Assembly: GCA_947507875.1 (NCBI GenBank)
Contig: CANNQP010000001.1
Location: 186,001 to 250,000 of the forward strand
Direction: 5' to 3'
Length of the DNA: 64,000 bases
From: Verrucomicrobiaceae bacterium
Lineage (GTDB): Bacteria; Verrucomicrobiota; Verrucomicrobiia; Verrucomicrobiales; Verrucomicrobiaceae
Shown: positions 55,734-61,905 of the stretch, piece by piece
Layout of the letters: each line of letters begins with the position of its first letter
How positions within the stretch are numbered: position 1 is the stretch's first letter
The notes under the pieces: model-generated
What the model saw: the letters and a program-made list of their open reading frames with translations, nothing else
What the model was told of the DNA's origin: nothing
Databases searched by the model: none
Position numbers and translations under genes: made by a program

Positions 55734-56747
55734 ATGAGATTCACGCGCCCCCTGCCCTTCCTGCTCCTGGCTACGGTCACGAGCCTCTGCGCCCAGACCC
55801 AGCCCGCGCCCACCCCGGCGGCGGCTCCGAAACTGACGGATGCTCAGGTCTCGAACGTGCTGAGTCAGCTGCAAGAACTGGAAAAGACCATCCTGAGCCA
55901 GCGTGCATCCAACCTGAGCACCGTGCTCGCCAAGCTGAATGCTGCCATTGCAAGCGAGCAGTCCGCCATCAAATTTTACACGGACTGTGATGTACTGGTG
56001 AACAGCGAACGCAAGGAAGCCTCCAAAACCGAGGCACGTCAGCGCCAAGAGATGATGGAACGCAGCATGGACCGCAGCAAAAGCAAAGGCGGTGGCGGAG
56101 GAGCCGCTGCGGAAGAGGAAGGCGACATCGGAACCGCGCTTCAGCTCGGCCTGCGTTACTTGATTTTGACGCTAGAGGCTCATGAAGCCAAGGAAGAAGA
56201 CTTCAAAAAAATGGGCCCCAAACTGTCCAGCTACATCCAAGAGATGACCGCCGCAGCCCCCAAGCTCAAAGGCCGTGCACTCGGGATGTTGGGACGCGTC
56301 TGTGGCGGCGGCAGCCCCGTCATCGAAGCCTTTCAGCTAGACCGCTTTCTCGGCTCAGAACACTGGAGCCGCAGTCCCACAGACATCGGCGGCATGTTCC
56401 AGCAGACCCTCTTCTTCTTGGCAGAAAAAGATGCCAAAGACACGCTGCCAGGGCTCTGGGATACCCGACTCAATTACGAGGCCGCCTTTCGCAAAGAGCA
56501 GATGCCAGCCCCCGAGTATGAACTTTGGCGGCAGGATGATCTACCTGCGCTGCGCTGGCAGCGGGCTGTTTATCTTTATGAAAAAGGCCCCTCGCCTGTC
56601 ACAGCGATGGCAGACATGCTGAAGGTCATCAAAGAGCACCCATCCCATGCCGACGCGCCCAGCTGGGTCGATAACCTGCGTGAATTCGTCAACGCATCGG
56701 CCCCTGAGCCAACGACGAGCACGCAGACCGAATCCACGAACAATTGA
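55734..56747 (+). CDS. Exported protein of unknown function
   Basis: A 337-residue protein starting at MRFTRPLPFLLLATVTSLCA, a signal peptide ending near AQTQPAP. The mature region includes a predicted coiled coil (QLQELEKTILSQRASNLSTV), an acidic/Gly-rich stretch and helical segments (YEAAFRKEQMPAPEYELWRQ). I recognise no domain; the C-terminal half is reminiscent of solenoid proteins. It overlaps the start of the DgkA-like gene by a few bases or abuts it, so they are probably an operon. Confidence 0.75.
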   Translation: MRFTRPLPFLLLATVTSLCAQTQPAPTPAAAPKLTDAQVSNVLSQLQELEKTILSQRASNLSTVLAKLNAAIASEQSAIKFYTDCDVLVNSERKEASKTEARQRQEMMERSMDRSKSKGGGGGAAAEEEGDIGTALQLGLRYLILTLEAHEAKEEDFKKMGPKLSSYIQEMTAAAPKLKGRALGMLGRVCGGGSPVIEAFQLDRFLGSEHWSRSPTDIGGMFQQTLFFLAEKDAKDTLPGLWDTRLNYEAAFRKEQMPAPEYELWRQDDLPALRWQRAVYLYEKGPSPVTAMADMLKVIKEHPSHADAPSWVDNLREFVNASAPEPTTSTQTESTNN

Positions 56748-56755
56748 CCGCCAAC

Positions 56756-57100
56756 ATGCGCCATCCCCGCAGCCTGCTTTCCAGCTTTCGCTGCGCCTTG
56801 ACTGGCTTGGCTTGGGCTTTCCAAACTCAACGCAACCTCCGTCTCCATGTCGCCGCTAGCTTCTTGGCCGTCCTCGCGGGGCTACTGGCCGAGCTGAGCG
56901 TTTGGAAATGGTGTGTTCTGGCGGGCTGCCTAGGGCTTGTGGTTGCGGCTGAACTGCTCAATACCGCGATCGAAATGCTCTGCGACCGAGTCATCCCTGA
57001 GCTCGATGAAGGCGTACGACGCATCAAAGATGTGGCCGCTGCTGCCGTGCTGGTCTGTGCGGGGATCAGCCTGCTCATTGGCTTGCTTCTTTTCTGCTGA
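56756..57100 (+). CDS. dgkA: Diacylglycerol/undecaprenol kinase (DgkA)
   Basis: A 114-residue membrane protein with three hydrophobic helices. FQTQRNLRLHVAASFLAV, LVVAAELLNTAIEMLCDRV and the RRIKDVAAAAVL segment, including the catalytic Glu in the AELLNTAIE motif, are diagnostic. It phosphorylates diacylglycerol or undecaprenol, recycling lipid carriers. An in-frame TTG at 56744 would extend it, but ATG 56756 is preferred. Confidence 0.95.
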   Translation: MRHPRSLLSSFRCALTGLAWAFQTQRNLRLHVAASFLAVLAGLLAELSVWKWCVLAGCLGLVVAAELLNTAIEMLCDRVIPELDEGVRRIKDVAAAAVLVCAGISLLIGLLLFC

Positions 57101-57205
57101 GATTGGAAGCGAAGTCTGACGCACCGCTTGACCAGTCACGCCCTTCGCACGACCGCAAGCGTAGCCTTCACGATCCCCGCCCCTTCCCCGACCCTTCCCC
57201 ACCCC

Positions 57206-58258
57206 ATGCCTACTGAATCAGACATCCGTGCCGCTCTCGCCACCGTCCGTTATCCCGGCTTTAGCCGTGACATCCTGTCCTTTGGACTGGTGAAAAGCAT
57301 TCAAGTTCAGCAAGGCCAGGTGACGGTCGAGATCTCCGTGGCGACCCGTGACCCAAACATCCCCAGGCTGATCCATGAGCAGGCCATGGAGGCCATCCGC
57401 CAAGTGCCCGGTGTCACGGAACCTCGGCTGAACTTTGACATCAAAGAGCCCCCCACGCCCCATCAAGGCAGTGCCGACAAGCTGCCCAAGTCCAGCATCC
57501 CCGGCGTGAAAAAGATCATCGCTGTGGCTTCAGGCAAAGGCGGTGTCGGCAAAAGCACTGTCGCCAGCAATCTCGCCGTCGCCCTCGCCCAATCAGGCGC
57601 ACGGGTTGGACTTTGCGACTGTGACCTCTACGGCCCTAGCATCGCCCACATGTTCGGCAGCAACGAACGCCCCTACCAGAACGATGAGCAGCAAATCGTC
57701 CCGGTCGAGCGCTATGGCCTTCAGCTCATCAGCATGGGCTTCCTGCTGGAAGATGACAGTCCCGTGATCGTGCGTGGCCCGGTCGCCACCCGTTACACGC
57801 AGCAGTTTCTTCGGCAATGCGCGTGGGATGACTTGGATTACCTGATCCTCGATCTGCCCCCCGGCACAGGAGACATTCAGCTCACCATCGTCCAGACGGT
57901 GGCTCTCGATGGAGCCGTGATCGTCACCACGCCCCAAGAAGTCGCGCTCATTGATGCTCGCAAGGCCTGCTCGATGTTCCAAAAAGTCAATGTCCCCATC
58001 CTCGGCATCATCGAAAACATGAGCTACTTCCTATGCCCGAGTGATGGTCAAAAATATCATCTCTTTGGCCAAGGCGGCGGGGAACACGAAGCCAAGCGTC
58101 TTGGTGTGCCGTTGTTAGGACAAGTTCCGATTGAGATGAGCGTGCGCGAGGCAGGCGATGAAGGCCACCCCATTGCCCTTGAAGACACTGCGCGCTCCAA
58201 GGCCTCACAGGTGTTTCATGACATCGCAAGCCAACTCAAGAAACAACTTCCTGGATGA
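57206..58258 (+). CDS. apbC: Mrp/NBP35-family Fe-S cluster carrier ATPase
   Basis: A 350-residue protein. The N-terminal DUF59/MIP18-like domain (residues 1-90) is followed by the deviant Walker A VASGKGGVGKSTVASNLAVA (about 109) and LDYLILDLPPGTGDIQLTIV. The C-terminal cysteine motif normally CPxC reads FLCPSDG here, with only one cysteine, so cluster binding may differ from the type protein. It delivers Fe-S clusters to apoproteins. It is followed by a single-cluster ferredoxin gene with about 120 bp between. Confidence 0.93.
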   Translation: MPTESDIRAALATVRYPGFSRDILSFGLVKSIQVQQGQVTVEISVATRDPNIPRLIHEQAMEAIRQVPGVTEPRLNFDIKEPPTPHQGSADKLPKSSIPGVKKIIAVASGKGGVGKSTVASNLAVALAQSGARVGLCDCDLYGPSIAHMFGSNERPYQNDEQQIVPVERYGLQLISMGFLLEDDSPVIVRGPVATRYTQQFLRQCAWDDLDYLILDLPPGTGDIQLTIVQTVALDGAVIVTTPQEVALIDARKACSMFQKVNVPILGIIENMSYFLCPSDGQKYHLFGQGGGEHEAKRLGVPLLGQVPIEMSVREAGDEGHPIALEDTARSKASQVFHDIASQLKKQLPG

Positions 58259-58378
58259 TCCCCTGAGCAGCTTGGCAACCTTTCTGCTTCCCTTCTCCCC
58301 TGCGGGGAAAAAACGGTTGAAGCCCCCCTGCTGGGAACTATTCTTCCCCTCCAAATCCCTCCAAACTCCATCCCTGAC

Positions 58379-58612
58379 ATGGCTGACGCAGCAAACAAAT
58401 ACTCCCAAAACATCTCCGGCTCCTTCTACGTGGACGATCAATGCATCGACTGCGACCTTTGCCGCGAGACCGCCCCTGCCAATTTCAAGCGTGATGATGA
58501 CGGTGGCCACTCCTACGTCTTCAAGCAGCCCGAAAATGATGAAGAACTGAAGCTCTGCGAAGAAGCCCTCAGCGGTTGCCCCGTAGAAGCCATCGGTAGC
58601 GACGGCGAATAA
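58379..58612 (+). CDS. Single-cluster 4Fe-4S ferredoxin
   Basis: A 77-residue protein. CIDCDLCRETAPANFKRDDD gives three cysteines in CxxCxxC order, and a distant LSGCPVEAIG supplies the fourth. This is a monocluster [4Fe-4S] ferredoxin, probably serving electron transfer. It follows the Mrp gene and ends in a strong terminator. Confidence 0.9.
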   Translation: MADAANKYSQNISGSFYVDDQCIDCDLCRETAPANFKRDDDGGHSYVFKQPENDEELKLCEEALSGCPVEAIGSDGE

Positions 58613-58637
58613 GCCCCCGTTGGTTCCCTTTCCCCAC

Positions 58638-58669
58638 AAGGCGCATTCCCCCAGGAATGCGCCTTTTTT
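58638..58669 (+). terminator. Rho-independent terminator after the ferredoxin gene
   Basis: A perfect 12-bp stem AAGGCGCATTCC/GGAATGCGCCTT (58638-58649 and 58654-58665) with a 4-nt loop ends in a T-run, of which the stem's last bases form part. Confidence 0.92.
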
Positions 58670-58715
58670 ATCCCCAAGCCATGAGCGCCATCAGCCAAAC
58701 GAGGCGAGATGAACG

Positions 58716-58922
58716 CTAGTCCTGAGGATTCAGACCGGCAGCTTTTGCGGATTCAAGCAGCGTCCGGTCACGCAAGCCGTCTGATCCACCCCATGGAGCC
58801 ATCACCTGGGCATGCACCTCCAGATTCACCGCGTCGCCGACTTGACGGCGTGCGAGTTATCGTAAGGCGGAATCAACGAGGATGCCCCAGGAGTGACCAA
58901 TCTTGGAGATGGTTTTGATCAT
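58716..58922 (-). pseudogene. Broken MazE/AbrB-type antitoxin gene
   Basis: The minus-strand frame from ATG 58922 reads MIKTISKIGHSWGILVDSAL then R and an in-frame TAA (58857-58859); reading through, it continues LARRQVGDAVNLEVHAQVMA to a stop at 58716. 'TISKIG.S.GI..D.A' and 'L.VGD.VNLEVH' are the two halves of a swapped-hairpin AbrB/MazE antitoxin. The stop splits it at the point where the DNA-binding fold would be completed. No toxin gene is recognisable downstream; the next 300 bp up to the ferredoxin terminator is empty. The remaining sequence 58923-58995 shows nothing. Confidence 0.55.
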
Positions 58923-58995
58923 GCGTTAAACCATGAACGGCAGGGCCACGCTGTCACTGAGGTAGCCCCTCGTCTCGGCCAACCACCTCACCGGC

Positions 58996-60282
58996 TCAGG
59001 CCACGATTTCCTTCAGCACGCCGGAGCTGTCGCCATGGCGCTCGGCCTTCACGCCGATGCCGTGGAGCAAGGTCAGCCACGCATTGCACAGCGGCGTGTC
59101 CTTTGGTGCGACGAGGTTGTGGCCGAGCTTGATCCCGGCACCGCCGCCGGTGAGGAGCGTGGGGCAGTTGTCGAGGTTGTGCTCGGTGCGGATGTTGCTG
59201 CCGTAAGCAAGGGCGACGTGGTCGAACAAACGCGAACCATCGGCTTCTTTGGTCGCTTTGAGTTTGTCGATGAGTCCGGCGAGCAACTCGCTCTGCACGA
59301 GATCGCGCTGCTGCGAGGCGGCGAGCTTTTCGCCCATCGTGGAGTGGTAGTGGCTCATGTCATGCGGCGCGACTTTGATGCCGATGCTCGTCAGCAGCGT
59401 GCTCACCGGCTGGCGGTAGGTCAGCACGCGGGTGCTGTCCGTCTGCATCGCGGCGAGGATGATGTCATACATGATCTTGATCTCTTCCTTGCCCGCCAAT
59501 CCCTCCTGCGGCTGCGGAATCGGCGCCTTCGGTTGCGGCACGCCGATCCATTGCTCGTCCTTCGCGAGCCGCGTCTCGATGTCGCGGATGCCCTGGAAGT
59601 ATTCATCGAGCTTGGCCCGGTCGTTTTTGCCAAGACCGCGCTGCATCGCCTTCGCGTTCTCCATCACCGTGTCGAGCACGCTGCGCTTCTGCGCGAGCAT
59701 CGCCTTCTGCTGCTCGATGGGCGTCGTGTCCTTGGAAAACAACCGATGAAACGCCTCCACCGGGCCTTTGTGACCGCCGATGGGCTTGCCGCTCACGTCC
59801 CAAGCCATCGAAAGCCCCGGCCCATGCCCCGAAGCCTCCGCGTTCTCGCTGCCATTGAGCTGCAGCGACGCAAACCGCGTGTCCATGCCCAGCTTCGCCG
59901 CCGCGACCTGATCCGCCGAGATGCTGTTGTGAAACGTCTGCCCCGGCTCCGCGAAACGGTTCGCACCCGTGAGCCACATCGTGCTGCCCCAGTGCCCTTC
60001 GTTCGAGTATTTGTTCCAAAGCCCCTGCACGATGGAAAAGTCCGCCTTGTGCCTCGCCAACGGCTTCAAGCCCTCCGGCAGCGTGTAATCCTTCCCCATC
60101 TGCTTGATGTCCGGAAACCACGTCTCCGTCGTGATCCCCCAGCCAAAGCCCAGGAACACCAGCCGCTTCGGCGGTGCCGCCGGAGTCGCCGCGGAAGCAA
60201 ATCGACGAAACCCCAGCGACTCAAGCGCGGGCAGAGCGATGAGCGAGGTGCTGGACTGGAGAAAGTGACGGCGGGTTTTCAT
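58996..60282 (-). CDS. DUF1552 domain protein
   Basis: A 428-residue protein starting MKTRRHFLQSSTSLIALPAL, a Tat-like signal with the twin-Arg TRRHFL. It continues PKRLVFLGFGWGITTETWFP, GHWGSTMWLTGANRFAEPGQ, YDIILAAMQTDSTRVLTYRQ and LLTGGGAGIKLGHNLVAPKD, all typical of DUF1552. The family is abundant in Planctomycetes and Verrucomicrobia, where it is usually next to DUF1592/DUF1588/DUF1585 proteins. The function is unproven; it may be a secreted enzyme of the sulfatase-like fold. Here the partner gene is separated by a GxxExxY gene and repeats. Confidence 0.92.
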   Translation of the reverse strand: MKTRRHFLQSSTSLIALPALESLGFRRFASAATPAAPPKRLVFLGFGWGITTETWFPDIKQMGKDYTLPEGLKPLARHKADFSIVQGLWNKYSNEGHWGSTMWLTGANRFAEPGQTFHNSISADQVAAAKLGMDTRFASLQLNGSENAEASGHGPGLSMAWDVSGKPIGGHKGPVEAFHRLFSKDTTPIEQQKAMLAQKRSVLDTVMENAKAMQRGLGKNDRAKLDEYFQGIRDIETRLAKDEQWIGVPQPKAPIPQPQEGLAGKEEIKIMYDIILAAMQTDSTRVLTYRQPVSTLLTSIGIKVAPHDMSHYHSTMGEKLAASQQRDLVQSELLAGLIDKLKATKEADGSRLFDHVALAYGSNIRTEHNLDNCPTLLTGGGAGIKLGHNLVAPKDTPLCNAWLTLLHGIGVKAERHGDSSGVLKEIVA

Positions 60283-60304
60283 GGAAAAGAGAAGAGGTGT
60301 TTTT

Positions 60305-60372
60305 CGCAGATTCAGAGAGGCCGCAGATTGTTTTTCTGGAGGATTTCAATCGGCAGGTTTTCTGAATCTGCG
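60305..60372. repeat. Palindromic element, divergent fifth copy (downstream of GxxExxY gene)
   Basis: The outer arms CGCAGATTCAGA (60305-60316) and TCTGAATCTGCG (60361-60372) pair perfectly; CCGCAGATT and AATCGGCAGG in between match the modules seen in the upstream array. The last codons of the GxxExxY gene, including its stop at 60312, lie inside this element. Confidence 0.8.
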
Positions 60373-61169
60373 GGAAAAGTTGGGGCTGTGGCGAGTTTCG
60401 ATATGGGCGCTGACACAAACTTCAAGTCCGCTTGGGCTCTGCCAAAATGGAAGCTGAGGCCCCAAGGCAATCCGAGCAAACGCAGGTAAGTCTGGAGACA
60501 GGCACGATCCACTGCGGTGACTTCGTGACCGAGGGCAGTGACAGTGATGGCGGCTTGATTGTTGATGACCAAACAACGCAACGAAGTCGTCCCAACATTC
60601 GGCACGACAACGATTGGGCTGACAACGAATGGAATCTGCTCCGCCCTCAAGGCCGCGCTCATCAGTCCCGTCCAGGTTGTTTCCCGGTAGCCAAACCCGA
60701 TGTCAGCGAGGCACTGACCAGCGATTCGAATAAGCTCGCTGGCAAGTTCCGCGTCCGTGACAAATTCAGGCATGGTGACTTCAGGGAAGTTGCCCGTCTT
60801 GGAGGTGTAGATCACACGCTTCGGAACAAGGCTTGGTTTGCCAAAGTCGAGCAACATGCCTGTGCGGATGCGCCAGAACTTTGAATAGCTCAGCAATTGA
60901 GTGAAATGCTCCGGCGCAAACTCACCGCGTAGCGCCTTCAGTTCAGGGATGAGCTTTTGCTCGAATACAAGATCCGCTTCGAAGGTGTCCGCCACAAAAC
61001 CACGATACATCAAATCACGCCGAGGCTTCGACAGGTGCTCGATGCCAGACTTCACCAGCCGAGCGACCAAGTCTTGGTGATAAAACTCCTCCACCAAACC
61101 GGGACCCAGCGCACGATGCGTCTCCATCGCCAGGCCAATGATTTCATGAGTGAACGGATCTTTGATCAT
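60312..61169 (-). CDS. GxxExxY protein with a second, degenerate copy of the domain
   Basis: A 285-residue protein. Residues 1-125 are a typical GxxExxY domain: LGPGLVEEFYHQDLVARLVK with the G-L-V-E-E-F-Y signature, DLVFEQKLIPELKAL with the D...ExK of the PD-(D/E)xK nuclease fold, and EHFTQLLSYSKFWRIRTGML (Q..Y). Residues 135-260 repeat the layout (IGFGYRETTWTGLMSAALRA) but the catalytic ELK is replaced by VTA. The final 20 or so residues (TFPADSENLPIEILQ and onward) are encoded by a repeat element. The start at 61169 reads MIKDPFTHEIIGLAMETHRA. Function of the family is unknown. It interrupts the DUF1592/DUF1552 gene pair. Confidence 0.82.
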   Translation of the reverse strand: MIKDPFTHEIIGLAMETHRALGPGLVEEFYHQDLVARLVKSGIEHLSKPRRDLMYRGFVADTFEADLVFEQKLIPELKALRGEFAPEHFTQLLSYSKFWRIRTGMLLDFGKPSLVPKRVIYTSKTGNFPEVTMPEFVTDAELASELIRIAGQCLADIGFGYRETTWTGLMSAALRAEQIPFVVSPIVVVPNVGTTSLRCLVINNQAAITVTALGHEVTAVDRACLQTYLRLLGLPWGLSFHFGRAQADLKFVSAPISKLATAPTFPADSENLPIEILQKNNLRPL

Positions 61170-61905
61170 GCTTTTGATGTCCCACCGATTCAGAAAACCC
61201 GCAGATTATTTTGATGTTCAGACCAAGGTGAAAAGAAATCGGTGGGTTTTCTGAATCTGCGGAAAAAAACATTCATCACTTCGTCCCAAACTCCCGGCTA
61301 CCGACCAGCGCACGATGCGCCTCCATCGCCAGGCCAATGATTTCATGAGTGAAGGGATCTTTGATCATGCTTTTGATGTCCCACCGATTCAGAGAACCCG
61401 CAGATTGTTTTGATGTTCAGACAAGGTGAAAAGAAATCGGTGGGTTTTCTGAATCTGCGGGAAAAAACATTCATCACTTCGTTCTGTACTCTCGGCTGCC
61501 GACCAGCGCACGATGCGCCTCCATCGCTAAGCCAGTGATTTGATGAGTGAACGGATCTTTGATCATGCTTTTGATGTCCCACCGATTCAGAGAACCCGCA
61601 GATTGTTTTTGATGTTCTGACCAAGGTGAAAAGAAATCGGCGGGTTTTCTGAATCTGCGGGAAAAAAACATTCATCACTTCGTCCCAAACTCCCGGCTCG
61701 CGACCAGCGCACGATGCGCCTCCATCGCCAAGCCAGTGATTTGATGAGTGAAGGGGTCTTTGATCATGCTTTTGATATCCCACCGATTCAGAGAACCCGC
61801 AGATTGTTTTGATGTTCAGACCAAGGTGAAAAAATCGGTGGGTTTTCTCAATCTGCGGGAAAAAACATTCATCACTTCGTCCCAAACTCCCGGGTCGCGA
61901 CCAGC
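61110..61905. repeat. Tandem array of four ~199-bp units
   Basis: Units begin at CGCACGATGCG at 61110, 61309, 61507 and 61708, and the last ends at 61905 (periods 199, 198, 201, 197). Each unit carries, in minus-strand order, the 3' end of the DUF1592 gene (ALV.(T/S)REFGTK and stop), an inverted-repeat element, and the first 20 codons of the GxxExxY gene. Units 2-4 thus duplicate the junction between the two genes. The stretch 61170-61871 is otherwise gene-free. Confidence 0.9.
61276..61767 (-). other. Three chimeric 30-codon open frames within the array
   Basis: Frames 61276-61368, 61474-61566 and 61675-61767 each start with the GxxExxY head (MIKDPFTHEIIGLAMEAHRA or a near match) and end with the DUF1592 tail (SREFGTK, or SREYRTK in the second) before a stop. 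All three remain open without frameshift. They are by-products of the duplication; whether they are translated is unknown. Confidence 0.5.

Noticed and set aside
59035..60489. Long frame antisense to the DUF1552 gene
   Set aside because: Arg/Leu/His-rich composition and complete overlap with a well-supported gene; a product of high G+C codon use.
61343..61885. A 180-codon open frame across the tandem array
   Set aside because: It merely repeats translated inverted-repeat and junction sequence; internal periodicity follows the DNA units.
61110..61905. CRISPR-like array
   Set aside because: The repeats are about 199 bp and directly adjacent, without unique spacers.
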